Below are positions 48,040-57,444 of a stretch of DNA of 64,000 bases, piece by piece. The DNA is from Micromonospora sp. WMMD961 (GTDB lineage: Bacteria > Actinomycetota > Actinomycetes > Mycobacteriales > Micromonosporaceae). Below the pieces are notes generated by a model that worked only from the letters and a program-made list of their open reading frames with translations, made no database searches and was not told the origin of the DNA. The translations under genes and the position numbers were made by a program. Position 1 is the first letter of the stretch; the number at the start of each line of letters is the position of its first letter. The stretch lies in assembly GCF_029626145.1 (NCBI RefSeq), contig NZ_JARUBJ010000002.1, positions 5,893,501 to 5,957,500 of the forward strand, read 5' to 3'.

Positions 48040-49293
48040 ATGCCCGAGCCCCAGCCGGGAGCACGGCCGGCCGACGGGAGCACCCCGGGCACCGAGCCGG
48101 ACCGCGATCCGGCGGCCGGCGAGAAGCCGACCTCCCCACCCGTACCGTCGGACCAGCCTGAGCCCTCGACGCAGCCGACGGCTGCCGACCAGCCTGAGCC
48201 CTCGACGCGGCCGACGGCTGCCGAGACACCGGAGCCGTCGGACCAGCCCGAGGCCGCCGCCACCGAGGACGTCCCCGCGCCCCGGTGGAGCGGTTCGGCC
48301 TCGGTGCCGCCCCCGCTGCCGCGCCGACCCGCCTGGGGTGAGTCGGCCGAGCCGACTCCGCCGCAACCCGTGCCCGTCGGGCTGCCGGAGCACCAGACCC
48401 CGGTCGACCCGTGGGCCGGGGTGGACACCGGCGGCTGGGACCTGCCCTCTGCCGAGCTGCCCCCGCTGCCTCCGACGACGCCCTACCCGGTGCCGCCGAC
48501 GACCCGGCAGTGGTCCGGTCCGCCCGCTCCCCCGGCCGGATCGCACCCGGCGCCGCCGCCGGTCGCCCCGGTGTCGCCGCCGGCTGCCCGACCCATGACA
48601 CCGAGTCGGCCGATGTCGCCCCCCGCACCGGCGCCCGCACCGGCCAGGCCGCCGAAGCAGCGCCGGGCCGGCCGGCCCAACCCGCCTCCGGCCGCGCCAC
48701 CACCGGGTTGGCAGGCCCCCAAGGGGTACGTGCCGGTCCGCCGACGCCGCCGCTGGCCGTGGCTGCTGCTGCTCACCCTGGCCTGCTGCTGCGGTTGCCC
48801 CGCCTACTACGGGTTCCCGATCTCGGCCCAGTACCCGGCACGCGCGGCACTGCCCGAGCAGATCGAGGACCTCACCCTTCGCCAGGACAACCGCAGCGCG
48901 GAGACCGCGAAGCAACTGGAGAACGAGGTACGCAAGGAGCACCTGCTGGCCGAGGACACGTTCGCCGGCGTCTACTCCACGACGAGCGGCAAGCGGGTGA
49001 CCGTCTTCGGCGGCACCGGGTTCCGGCTGACCCCGGAGGCGGACGCGGAGGCCGAGATCAGCCGGTTGGCCGACCGGTACGCGCTGAACGCCCCGGAGAC
49101 CGTGGACACCGGCGTACGGGGCCGGCACGAGCGCTGCGCCGTCGGCCGGGCCGATGGCAGCGACGTGGTGGTCTGCACCTCGGTCGACCACGGCAGCATC
49201 GCCACCGGAGTGTTCACCCGGCTCTCCGTCACCGACAGCGCCACGCTGCTGGACACCCTGCGCGCCCAGATCGTCCAACCCGAGCGGAGCTGA
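48040..49293 (+). CDS. Proline-rich membrane protein with extracellular domain, 417 aa
   Basis: The first 235 residues are disordered and rich in proline and threonine (a SDQPEPSTQPTAAD-type repeat). One membrane helix lies near 240-262 (WPWLLLLTLACCCGCPAYYG), and a 155-residue exterior domain follows (RVTVFGGTGFRLTPEADAEA, VVVCTSVDHGSIATGVFTRL). That exterior domain resembles the C-terminal part of the gene at 61460, so it is a shared actinobacterial family. GAGAGGAG precedes the ATG. Function unknown. Confidence 0.82.
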   Translation: MPEPQPGARPADGSTPGTEPDRDPAAGEKPTSPPVPSDQPEPSTQPTAADQPEPSTRPTAAETPEPSDQPEAAATEDVPAPRWSGSASVPPPLPRRPAWGESAEPTPPQPVPVGLPEHQTPVDPWAGVDTGGWDLPSAELPPLPPTTPYPVPPTTRQWSGPPAPPAGSHPAPPPVAPVSPPAARPMTPSRPMSPPAPAPAPARPPKQRRAGRPNPPPAAPPPGWQAPKGYVPVRRRRRWPWLLLLTLACCCGCPAYYGFPISAQYPARAALPEQIEDLTLRQDNRSAETAKQLENEVRKEHLLAEDTFAGVYSTTSGKRVTVFGGTGFRLTPEADAEAEISRLADRYALNAPETVDTGVRGRHERCAVGRADGSDVVVCTSVDHGSIATGVFTRLSVTDSATLLDTLRAQIVQPERS

Positions 49294-49335
49294 GCGACGC
49301 CAGGAGGGCCGGTCGGTTTCGGGTCGCCGGGTCGG

Positions 49336-50025
49336 TCAGGCGTCGCGGGTCGGGTCCGGGTGGGCGCGGGGCGGGGCGTAGCGGGGGACGTACTCCTGAC
49401 CGGTGAGCTTCTGGATCTCGCTCATCATCTCGTCGGTCATCTGCCGCAGCGAGGTGCGGTCGTCCGGCCGGCCGCTGAAGTCCAGCGGCTTGCCGAACCG
49501 CACGGTGATCTTGGCAGTGCCGGGCCGGGGCACTCGGGCGCCGATCGGCTGCGCCTTGTCCGTGCCGATCATGCCGACCGGGATGATCGGCACCCCGGCG
49601 GCGATCGCCAGCCGGGCCGCGCCGGTCCGCCCTCGGTAGAGCTTGCCGTCCGGCGATCGGGTGCCCTCCGGGTAGACCACCACCAGGTCACCGCCCCTGA
49701 GCGCCGGGATCGCCGCGTCGAACGCCGACAGCGCGGCGCGGCCGCCGGCCCGCTCGACGGGAATGGCGCCCAGGCCGGTGAGGACGAACTTGGAGATCGC
49801 GCCCTTCACCCCGGCGCCCTTGAAATACTCCGATTTGGCCCAGAACGCCAGGTGTCGGGGCACGACCGTGCCGAGGAACAGCTCGTCGGCCACCGAGAGG
49901 TGGTTGCCGGCGAAGATCGCGCCGCCGGTCTCCGGCACGTGTTCCAGACCCTCCACGGTCGGGCGGAACGCTAGCCGCAGCGTGGGCGCCACGGTCAGCT
50001 TGCCGATGGTGTAGAGCAGGGGCAC
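49336..50025 (-). CDS. 1-acyl-sn-glycerol-3-phosphate acyltransferase (PlsC family)
   Basis: A 229-residue acyltransferase that adds a second acyl chain in phospholipid synthesis. The catalytic NHLSVADE (His42-x4-Asp47) and the substrate motif YPEGTRSPDG (EGTR) are both present, and the first 20 residues are hydrophobic. GGAGG lies six bases before GTG 50025, so I use that rather than the ATG at 50082. The gene lies downstream of ileS with a terminator between. Confidence 0.9.
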   Translation of the reverse strand: MPLLYTIGKLTVAPTLRLAFRPTVEGLEHVPETGGAIFAGNHLSVADELFLGTVVPRHLAFWAKSEYFKGAGVKGAISKFVLTGLGAIPVERAGGRAALSAFDAAIPALRGGDLVVVYPEGTRSPDGKLYRGRTGAARLAIAAGVPIIPVGMIGTDKAQPIGARVPRPGTAKITVRFGKPLDFSGRPDDRTSLRQMTDEMMSEIQKLTGQEYVPRYAPPRAHPDPTRDA

Positions 50026-50068
50026 TGGTCCTCCGGCAGATGAGGTGCGAGCGGGCGGTGTCACCGTA

Positions 50069-50113
50069 GCGGACGCCTCCACACCCCGCAGACGGAGGTG
50101 TGGAGGCGTCCGC
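50069..50113 (-). terminator. Very strong terminator after ileS
   Basis: A perfect 17-bp stem (GCGGACGCCTCCACACC with GGTGTGGAGGCGTCCGC) closes an 11-base loop, a few bases past the ileS stop. Confidence 0.85.
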
Positions 50114-50120
50114 GCCCGCG

Positions 50121-53100
50121 CTATGACCGGCGAACGGTGACCGTGACCTGCTCGCCCTCGCCGACCTCACCGGCGAAGCCGTCGAGTCCCTCGGCGAAGT
50201 CCACCGAATCGGCCAGCACCTCGCCGGAGACGAAGTCGAGGTACGCCGACACGGCGGCGCGCACCTCGTCGGAGGCCGACACCGACACCACGATCCGGTC
50301 CGACACGTCCAGGTCGGCGTCCCGTCGGGCCTGCTGGACCACCCGCACCACGTCGCGGGCCAGCCCCTCGGCGGCCAGCTCCGGGGTGACGTCGGTGTCC
50401 AGCACCACCACTCCCTCGCCGCCGGGCAGCGGCGCGGAGTGCTCGGCGTCGGCGGCGACCAGGCGCAGCTCGTACTCGCCCTCGGCGAGGGTGACGCCAG
50501 CGGCCACCGGGGCGCCGTCGACCAGCTCCCACTCGCCCGCCTTGACCGCCTTGATCACCTGCTGCACCTGCTTGCCGACCCGCGGGCCGAGCGCCCGGGG
50601 TACCACCGTCAATACCTGCTCGCAGTACGTGGACAGCTCCGCGCTGAATTCCACGACCTTCACGTTGACCTCGTCGCTGACCAGGTCGGCGAACGGGCGC
50701 AACTGCTCCGCCGCCGGCGAGGCCACGGTCAGCTTGGCCAGCGGCAGCCGCACCCGCAGACCCTTTGCCTTCCGCAGCGACAGCGCCGCCGAGGCAACCG
50801 CCCGGGTGGCATCCATCGCGGCGACGAGGTCGTGGTCGGCCGGGAACTCGGTCGCCTCCGGCCAGTCGGTCAGGTGCACCGAACGCTCTCCGGTCAGGCC
50901 GCGCCAGATCTCCTCCGCGGTCAGCGGCGCGAGCGGCGCCACCACCCGGCAGAGCGTCTCCAACACGGTCCAGAGCGTGTCGAACGCGTTGACGTCACCG
51001 GACCAGAAGCGGTCCCGGGAGCGGCGCACGTACCAGTTGGTCAGCGCGTCCAGGTAGGACCGGACCGTCGCGCAGGCGCCGGAGATGTCGTACGCGTCCA
51101 TCTGCGCGCCGACAGTGCTCACCAGCTCGTTCGTCTTCGCCAGCACGTACCGGTCCAGCAGGTGCGTCGAGTCGGTACGACGGCGGGCCTGGTGCCCGTC
51201 GGCGTTGGCGTAGAGCGTGAAGAAGTACCAGACGTTCCACAGCGGCAGCAGCACCTGCCGGACCGCGTCGCGGATGAGCGTCTCGGTCACCGCCATGTCA
51301 CCGCCGCGCAGCACCGGCGAGGACATCAGCATCCACCGCATCGCGTCCGAGCCGTACGAGTCGAAGACGTGGTAGACGTCCGGGTAGTTGCGCAGGCTCT
51401 TGGACATCTTGCGCCCGTCCGAGCCGAGCAGGATGCCGTGGCTCAGGCAGTTGCGGAACGCCGGCCGGTCGAACAGCGCGGTGGCCAGCACGTGCATCGT
51501 GTAGAACCAGCCGCGGGTCTGCCCGATGTACTCGACGATGAAGTCACCCGGGTAGTGGTGCTCGAACCAGTCCGCGTTCTCGAACGGGTAGTGCACCTGG
51601 GCGAACGGCATCGACCCGGACTCGAACCAGCAGTCCAGCACCTCCGGCACCCGGCGCATCATCGACTGACCGGTCGGGTCGTCCGGGTTGGGGCGGACCA
51701 GGTCGTCCACCGCCGGCCGGTGCAGGTCGGTGAGACGCACCCCGAAGTCCCGCTCGATGTCGGCCAGCGAGCCGTAGACGTCCAGGCGCGGGTAGTTCGG
51801 GTCGTCGGACTTCCACACCGGGATCGGCGAGCCCCAGAACCGGTTACGGCTGATCGACCAGTCCCGGGCATTGGCCAGCCACTTGCCGAACGAGCCGTCC
51901 TTGATGTGCCCGGGCGTCCAGTTGATCTCCTGGTTCAGCTCGACCATCCGGTCCCGGAACTGGGTGACCGCGACGAACCACGACGACACCGCCTTGTAGA
52001 CCAGCGGGGTGTCGCAGCGCCAGCAGTGCGGGTACGAGTGGGTGTAGGTGTCCTGCTTGAGCACCACCCCCCGGTCCTTCAGCTCCCGGATCACCGGCTT
52101 GTTGACGTCGAAGACCTGCTCACCCTGGTAGGGCGGGACCAGCGCGGTGAACCGGGTGTGGTCGTCGACCGTGACGATGGTGGGGATGCCGGCGGCGTTG
52201 CAGACGTTCTGGTCGTCCTCGCCGAACGCCGGCGCCAGGTGCACGATCCCGGTGCCGTCCTCGGTCGTGACGAACTCCGCGCCCAGCACCTGGTAGGCGT
52301 TGTCGCCGGCCCGTTCGACGAGGAAGTCGAACAGCGGCGTGTAGCGGCGGCCGACCAGGTCCCGGCCGTACACCGTGCCGACCTGCTCGTAGCCCTCCAA
52401 CTCCTTGGCGTACGCGGCCAGCCGCGCCGCCCCCACGACGTAACGCTGGCCGTCGCGCTCCAGCACCGCGTACTCGATGTCGGGCCCGACGGCGAGCGCC
52501 AGGTTCGACGGCAGGGTCCACGGCGTGGTGGTCCAGACACCCAGCTTGACCGGCCCGCGCACCAGCTCCGGGGCGGACTCGTCGGCGGTCAGCCCGAACC
52601 ACACCGACAGGGTGGGGTCGTGCCGGTCCCGGTAGACGTCGTCCATCCGGGTCTCGGTGTTCGACAGCGGCGTCTCGCACCGCCAGCAGTACGCCAGCAC
52701 CCGGAAGCCCTCGTAGATCAGACCCTTGTCGTGCAGGGTCTTGAAGGCCCACATGACGCTTTCCATGTAGTCCAGGTCGAGGGTCTTGTAGTCGTTGGCG
52801 AAGTCGACCCAGCGGGCCTGCCGGTTGATGTACCGCTCCCAGTCCTGGGTGAACTCCAGCACCGAGGTACGGCAGGCCTCGTTGAACCGGGCCACGCCCA
52901 GGTCGATGATCTCCGCCTTGCTGGTGATGCCGAGCTGCTTCTCCGCCACCACCTCGGCGGGCAGGCCGTGGCAGTCCCAGCCGAAGCGGCGCTCGACGTG
53001 CCGGCCGCGCATGGTCTGGTAGCGCGGCACCACGTCCTTGACGTAGCCGGTGAAGAGGTGACCGTAGTGCGGCAGGCCGTTGGCGAACGGCGGGCCGTCG

Positions 53101-53267
53101 TAGAAGACGTACTCGTTCTTGCCGTCGTCGCCGGCCGGGCGGGCCTCGACCGACGCCTCGAAGGTCTTGTCGGCCGTCCAGTGCTCCAGCACCCGGCGCT
53201 CGACCGCGGGCAGGTCCGGGCTCGCCGGGACACCGGCGGCGGTCGGGTCGTGCAACGGATAGGCCAT
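50121..53267 (-). CDS. ileS: Isoleucyl-tRNA synthetase
   Basis: A 1048-residue class I synthetase that charges tRNA-Ile. HYGH at residues 67-70 and DGRKMSKSLRN (KMSKS) are the ATP-binding motifs, and the CP1 editing domain lies between. The C-terminal anticodon domain has several cysteine-poor helical regions. The start at ATG 53267 follows GAGGAGAG; a second candidate at 53297 is inside the T-box leader. The leader shows that isoleucine limitation controls it. Confidence 0.97.
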   Translation of the reverse strand: MAYPLHDPTAAGVPASPDLPAVERRVLEHWTADKTFEASVEARPAGDDGKNEYVFYDGPPFANGLPHYGHLFTGYVKDVVPRYQTMRGRHVERRFGWDCHGLPAEVVAEKQLGITSKAEIIDLGVARFNEACRTSVLEFTQDWERYINRQARWVDFANDYKTLDLDYMESVMWAFKTLHDKGLIYEGFRVLAYCWRCETPLSNTETRMDDVYRDRHDPTLSVWFGLTADESAPELVRGPVKLGVWTTTPWTLPSNLALAVGPDIEYAVLERDGQRYVVGAARLAAYAKELEGYEQVGTVYGRDLVGRRYTPLFDFLVERAGDNAYQVLGAEFVTTEDGTGIVHLAPAFGEDDQNVCNAAGIPTIVTVDDHTRFTALVPPYQGEQVFDVNKPVIRELKDRGVVLKQDTYTHSYPHCWRCDTPLVYKAVSSWFVAVTQFRDRMVELNQEINWTPGHIKDGSFGKWLANARDWSISRNRFWGSPIPVWKSDDPNYPRLDVYGSLADIERDFGVRLTDLHRPAVDDLVRPNPDDPTGQSMMRRVPEVLDCWFESGSMPFAQVHYPFENADWFEHHYPGDFIVEYIGQTRGWFYTMHVLATALFDRPAFRNCLSHGILLGSDGRKMSKSLRNYPDVYHVFDSYGSDAMRWMLMSSPVLRGGDMAVTETLIRDAVRQVLLPLWNVWYFFTLYANADGHQARRRTDSTHLLDRYVLAKTNELVSTVGAQMDAYDISGACATVRSYLDALTNWYVRRSRDRFWSGDVNAFDTLWTVLETLCRVVAPLAPLTAEEIWRGLTGERSVHLTDWPEATEFPADHDLVAAMDATRAVASAALSLRKAKGLRVRLPLAKLTVASPAAEQLRPFADLVSDEVNVKVVEFSAELSTYCEQVLTVVPRALGPRVGKQVQQVIKAVKAGEWELVDGAPVAAGVTLAEGEYELRLVAADAEHSAPLPGGEGVVVLDTDVTPELAAEGLARDVVRVVQQARRDADLDVSDRIVVSVSASDEVRAAVSAYLDFVSGEVLADSVDFAEGLDGFAGEVGEGEQVTVTVRRS

Positions 53268-53339
53268 CGGGGGTTGCTCTCCTCGCAGCTCACTCATCGG
53301 TGGGTCTGCGAGGACGAGCTCTCCGGGTGCGCCTCGACG

Positions 53340-53505
53340 ACGCTCCCGGGTGGCCCGCGGTACCACCCCGCTTGACGGTCAGGATCGACCGCCCGCTCGT
53401 TGACCGGCTGTGACGGGCCGCACCCGTCCGGTTCTACTGAGCCGGTTGCCCGGCCGTTCTTCCGGAGGCTCGCCGGTGATGGCCGGGTCATCGCCTTTCG
53501 GTGCT
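53340..53505 (-). promoter_or_regulatory. T-box riboswitch, actinobacterial ileS type
   Basis: On the minus strand, GGGGTGGTACCGCGGGCC (53353-53370) is the conserved T-box sequence that pairs with the uncharged tRNA acceptor end. Upstream, GATGACCCGGCCATCACC and GAGCCTCCGGAAGAAC form the short stem I with the isoleucine codon ATC as specifier, the ultrashort type known for actinobacterial ileS. Binding of uncharged tRNA-Ile is expected to open the ribosome-binding site near 53275, so control is probably translational. Confidence 0.9.
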
Positions 53506-53600
53506 CAACGATACAAGACCGACCTGCCACCCCGCCGCCGAGTGATCGCGCCCGCGGAACGCGCCTTGACCCCGGTGGGGTGCTCGCGCAAACTTCGCCG

Positions 53601-54758
53601 GTGCGTTCGCTTCGGTACGACGAGTTCCAGGCCATGCGTCGGTTCCCCGCCCTGGACGGGCTACGGGCGGTCGCCGCGATCATGGTCTTCGCCTTCCACT
53701 ACGGCGGCCCGTCCTGGAAGTGGTTGACCGGGTGGATCGGCGTACACCTGTTCTTCGTGCTCTCCGGCTTTCTGATCACGACCTTGCTGCTACGCGAGGA
53801 GCACCGGTACGGCAAGGTCTCGCTGCGGGCGTTCTACCTGCGGCGGTTCTTCCGGATCATGCCGGTCTACCTGCTGGTGCTCTTCCTGACCTGGGCGCTG
53901 GCCCGGCTCAACGGCACCGGCGACGCGGTCGAGCGTGTGATGGCGTACTACCTGCTCCTGCTCAACGACTTCATGCCCGCGGACGCCCCCTACCTGCACT
54001 CCTGGACGATCGGGATCGAGCAGAAGTTCTACCTGTTCTGGCCGGCGATCGCGTTCGTGCTGGTGACCGCGGTCTTCCGCCGCCGGCTGGCGGTCACCGC
54101 CGGTCTGATCGTGTTCCTGATCGCACTGATCCCGCCGGACATCGCCTGGCTGAGCTGGCCGATCCACTACGTGGCCATCCTGTTCGGCTGCCTGGTCGCG
54201 GTGGTCATGCACCATCCGCGGGGCTTCGCCCTGTTCCGGCCGCTGACCCACCCGGCGACGGCGACCGCGGCGATCCTGCTCTTCGTCGCGTTCCACTGGA
54301 CCGTGCAGTACTGGCCGATCCGGTTCGGGCAGGAGGCGCTGATCGGCACCTACGCCGCCGCTGCCGCGATGCTGCTGCCGGCTCTGCTCTCGCGCAGCGT
54401 GCTCGCCCGTGGGCTGGGGCTGCGTCCGCTGGTCTTCGTCGGTGAGCGGTCGTACTCGATGTATCTGATCCAGTCCATCGCGGCACGGGCCGCGATCGGG
54501 GTGCTGCCGGCGCTGGGGCGTCGCAGCACCGGCGTCTTCCTGGGCACCGTGGTGGTGGCGTTGATCGCCGCGGACGTGCTCTACCGCTGGGTCGAACTCC
54601 CCATGATCGAGATGGGCCGTCGGTTCGCCGCCCGGGTGACCCGGCGCGGGCCGAGCGGCGGCGACGGCACGACGTCGACCGCGCCCGCCACCGAGGACAT
54701 CCAGATCCCCCGCCCGCGGGCGGTGCTGGCCGACACCGCCCCGGCGGCGCGCGGCTGA
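53601..54758 (+). CDS. Acyltransferase 3 (OafA/YrhL family) membrane protein
   Basis: A 385-residue integral membrane acyltransferase of about ten helices. MRRFPALDGLRAVAAIMVFA contains the RFPALDGLRA(I/V)A family start, and FFVLSGFLITTLLLREEH and YSMYLIQS further on match the family; the catalytic His is in VFAFHYG. These enzymes O-acetylate surface sugars, peptidoglycan or antibiotics. GTG 53601 or ATG 53634 could be the start. It is transcribed divergently from ileS. Confidence 0.88.
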   Translation: MRSLRYDEFQAMRRFPALDGLRAVAAIMVFAFHYGGPSWKWLTGWIGVHLFFVLSGFLITTLLLREEHRYGKVSLRAFYLRRFFRIMPVYLLVLFLTWALARLNGTGDAVERVMAYYLLLLNDFMPADAPYLHSWTIGIEQKFYLFWPAIAFVLVTAVFRRRLAVTAGLIVFLIALIPPDIAWLSWPIHYVAILFGCLVAVVMHHPRGFALFRPLTHPATATAAILLFVAFHWTVQYWPIRFGQEALIGTYAAAAAMLLPALLSRSVLARGLGLRPLVFVGERSYSMYLIQSIAARAAIGVLPALGRRSTGVFLGTVVVALIAADVLYRWVELPMIEMGRRFAARVTRRGPSGGDGTTSTAPATEDIQIPRPRAVLADTAPAARG

Positions 54759-54773
54759 CCCCTCCCGGTCACC

Positions 54774-54803
54774 CCGGCGGTTTGAGCGGGGTCACACCGC
54801 CGG
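54774..54803. terminator. Terminator between convergent genes
   Basis: CCGGCGGT pairs with ACCGCCGG across a 14-base loop, between the acyltransferase and ndk genes. Confidence 0.5.
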
Positions 54804-54844
54804 TCGACTGACCGCCGTGTCGACCCCGCGTCGACGGGCGTTGG

Positions 54845-55270
54845 TCAGCCCAGCTCGGGGAACCAGAGCGCGATCTCGCGCTTGGCGCTGTCCGGAGAGT
54901 CGGAGGCGTGCACCAGGTTCTCCCGGTTGGACAGCGACAGGTCTCCCCGGATGGTGCCGGCGGCGGCCTTCCTGCCGTCGGTGGCACCGACCAGCCCGCG
55001 GACCACGTCGATGACCTGGTCGCCGGAGAGCACCAAGGCGACCAGCGGACCGCCGGTCATGAAGTCCTTCAACGGCGGGTAGAACGCCTTGTCGACGTGC
55101 TCGGCGTAGTGCTCGTCGGCGAGCGCCGCGTCCATCGTGCGGTGCACCATCGCGTCGATCCGCAGCCCCTTGCGCTCGAAGCGGGAGAGGACCTCGCCGA
55201 CCAGGCCGCGGCGGACCGCGTCGGGCTTGATCAGAACGAGGCTGCGCTCATCCGGGCTGTTGCTGGACAC
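54845..55270 (-). CDS. ndk: Nucleoside diphosphate kinase
   Basis: A 141-residue kinase that exchanges the terminal phosphate between NTPs and NDPs. LVLIKPDAVRRGLVGEVLSR opens the ferredoxin-like fold, and NLVHASDSPDSAKREIALWF carries phosphorylated His121. It has normal length. GTG 55270 follows AGGAGG. It lies in the conserved ndk-folC-valS neighbourhood. Confidence 0.96.
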   Translation of the reverse strand: MSSNSPDERSLVLIKPDAVRRGLVGEVLSRFERKGLRIDAMVHRTMDAALADEHYAEHVDKAFYPPLKDFMTGGPLVALVLSGDQVIDVVRGLVGATDGRKAAAGTIRGDLSLSNRENLVHASDSPDSAKREIALWFPELG

Positions 55271-55412
55271 GCTGGGTTCCTCCTGTACGCGTTGCACGCT
55301 CGAGATCGGTACGGTCAGCCTAGCGACCCGGTCCCGGCGCCGGCGCGGCGGCCGGTCTTTCCCCCGGTGGCCGATCCGGCCTAGCCTGGCCCTGACCCCC
55401 GGGAGGTCCACT

Positions 55413-56951
55413 GTGGCGAATGGCGGGAACCGGCCCATCGCGCCGGTACGCAAACTGATCGGCACGGTGCTGGGCACCGTGGCCACCTTCGTCGTCCTCT
55501 TCGGGCTGGGCATGACCAGTTGGGCCATCGTGGCTCTCGGGGTCGCCCTGCTGGTGCTGGCCATCGCACTGGCGACCGTACGCGGCGGCGGGCGCACCTG
55601 GGTGGTCGGCGTGGGGCACGTGCACAGCGCCTCCGAACCACCCACCCAGTACGCGTTCGGCCGCTGTGAACTCCAGCTGGTCATCGACGCGCCCGGCCTG
55701 CCGCCGCGGTCCAAGAAGATCATCGAACCGCGGGTGCCGGTGTCCAAGTGGCCGTCGCTGGGCCAGACCCTGCCGATCCGGGTCGCGTTGGACGACCAGC
55801 GGCACGTCAAGGTCCTCTGGGACGAGGTGCCGACCCACGCCGAGACCGCTGCCGCCGTCGCCGACCTCCCACCGGAGTTCGCCGACGCCGACGCCATGGA
55901 CGAGGTGCTGATCCAGCAGGATGCCCCGCCGTGGGCCGACCGCGCCCCGGACGACGACTTCCGCGACGACTTCCGCGACCCGCACGGCGACCCTTTCCGC
56001 GACCCGCACGGCGACCCTTTCCGGGACCCGCACGGCCCCGATTCAGTGCGCACCGATCCCCTGCGCCCGGATCCCCTGCGCTCGGATCCCCTCCGCTCGG
56101 ATCCCCTCCGCTCCGAGGCCCGGCGCGACGACCCGGGCGTGGCGTCCGGGGAGCGCGAGCCCGTGGTGGTGCACCAGACTCCGGGCGGCCCGGTGTTGGA
56201 GGGCGTCGTCGTCGGACAGCAGGCCGCCGGGCTACCCCGGCGGGCCACCCCGGCGCCGCGGACGGCCCCTGAGGAACGCTTCGACGAGCCCGGCACCGAC
56301 CGGTACGACCTCCCGCAGGAGGACCGGTCGACCCCACCCGCTGCGGACCCGGTGGAGCCGCACCCCGCCCAGCGCTCCGACCCGGCCAGCGCCCAGCGCT
56401 CCGACCCGCCACCCGCGCAGTGGTCCGGACCGGGCACGACCGACCCGATGGATCCACTCGACCTCCCGCTGGACGATCCCTCCCCGGCCCGTGCGGGCAG
56501 CACGACCGTGACCGACGAGGAACTCGACCAGGCGATCTTCGGGTTCGACGCGGCATCGGCCGCGGATCCGACCGCGCCGATCAGCGGGGTCGGGCTCACC
56601 CTGCTGGTGACCGACCTGTCCCGGTCGCTCGGCTTCTACCGCGACGTGCTCGGCTTCAGCGAGGTCGACCAGGGTGCCCACAACGCCGTACTCGCCTCCG
56701 GCACGACCCGACTCGTCCTCCGGGAGGTGACCGGGGCGGCACCGATCAGCCGCCGGTTGGTGCACGTCAACCTCGAGGTGAACGACATCGAAGCAGCGTA
56801 CGAGCGGCTCCGCGAATCAGGCGTTCGCTTCACGTACGCGCCCCGGGTGGTCAACCGGGGCACCAAGCTGGAGGTGTGGGCGGCGGCGTTCCGTGACCCC
56901 GACGGCCACGGCATCGCCCTCACCCAGTGGCGTGAACGCGCCGACGCCTGA
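55413..56951 (+). CDS. Membrane protein fused to a C-terminal VOC domain, 512 aa
   Basis: Two N-terminal membrane helices (about residues 16-38 and 40-58) are followed by a soluble DUF-like domain, then a low-complexity linker with DPHGDPFRDPHG and DPLRSDPLRS tandem repeats. A complete VOC domain fills residues 390-510 (VGLTLLVTDLSRSLGFYRDV, VHVNLEVNDIEAAYERLRES, FRDPDGHGIALTQ). A membrane anchor, disordered linker and glyoxalase-fold domain in one chain is unusual. GGGAGG precedes GTG 55413. The substrate is unknown. Confidence 0.85.
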   Translation: MANGGNRPIAPVRKLIGTVLGTVATFVVLFGLGMTSWAIVALGVALLVLAIALATVRGGGRTWVVGVGHVHSASEPPTQYAFGRCELQLVIDAPGLPPRSKKIIEPRVPVSKWPSLGQTLPIRVALDDQRHVKVLWDEVPTHAETAAAVADLPPEFADADAMDEVLIQQDAPPWADRAPDDDFRDDFRDPHGDPFRDPHGDPFRDPHGPDSVRTDPLRPDPLRSDPLRSDPLRSEARRDDPGVASGEREPVVVHQTPGGPVLEGVVVGQQAAGLPRRATPAPRTAPEERFDEPGTDRYDLPQEDRSTPPAADPVEPHPAQRSDPASAQRSDPPPAQWSGPGTTDPMDPLDLPLDDPSPARAGSTTVTDEELDQAIFGFDAASAADPTAPISGVGLTLLVTDLSRSLGFYRDVLGFSEVDQGAHNAVLASGTTRLVLREVTGAAPISRRLVHVNLEVNDIEAAYERLRESGVRFTYAPRVVNRGTKLEVWAAAFRDPDGHGIALTQWRERADA

Positions 56952-57009
56952 CCCGGCCACGCTCGCCTCGGCCGACGCGGTCGGCGCCGTCACGACGCGG
57001 TCAGCGCCG

Positions 57010-57444
57010 TCAGCCGAGGATGACCCGGCGCACGTGCAACGCGTACGCCCAGACCAGGGCGAAGATGATGCCCAGCCCGAACAGCGACCAGTGCAGCAGG
57101 CCGCCCAGGATGAGCAGGCCCTGCAGCACGGTGCCGGCGTTCCAGGCCCACGGTCGACGCATCATGCCGGCCAGCACGACGGCGGCCAACGCCAGTGCCA
57201 CCACGGCACCGATCGCGGCACCACCGAGGTCACCGCCGACCACCCGGATCGGCTGGATCGCCAGCAGGAGAACCAGCGCCTCCAGGCTGAGCGTGCCAGC
57301 ACCGAGACCGCGTACCGCCCGCTCCGGGTTGCGCAACCCGGAGCGTCGCGGCTGCCCGGCCGTGGGCTCCTCCCCCACCGGCCGCCCGACCGGCGGGCCG
57401 GTCGGGTCCTCGGTGGGGTGCGGGTCCCGCTCCGGAGTGGTCAT
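57010..57444 (-). CDS. DUF4233 membrane protein
   Basis: A 144-residue protein with a proline-rich start and three to four hydrophobic helices (SLEALVLLLAIQPIRVVGGD, AIGAVVALALAAVVLAGMMR, LQGLLILGGLLHWSLFGLGI). DUF4233 genes follow folC in mycobacteria and other actinobacteria, as here. Its ATG overlaps the folC stop. Function unknown. Confidence 0.9.
   Translation of the reverse strand: MTTPERDPHPTEDPTGPPVGRPVGEEPTAGQPRRSGLRNPERAVRGLGAGTLSLEALVLLLAIQPIRVVGGDLGGAAIGAVVALALAAVVLAGMMRRPWAWNAGTVLQGLLILGGLLHWSLFGLGIIFALVWAYALHVRRVILG

Noticed and set aside
49294..49335. GCGACGCC...GGCGTCGC as a terminator between convergent genes
   Set aside because: The stem is only 8 bp across a loop of about 45 bases, too weak to claim.
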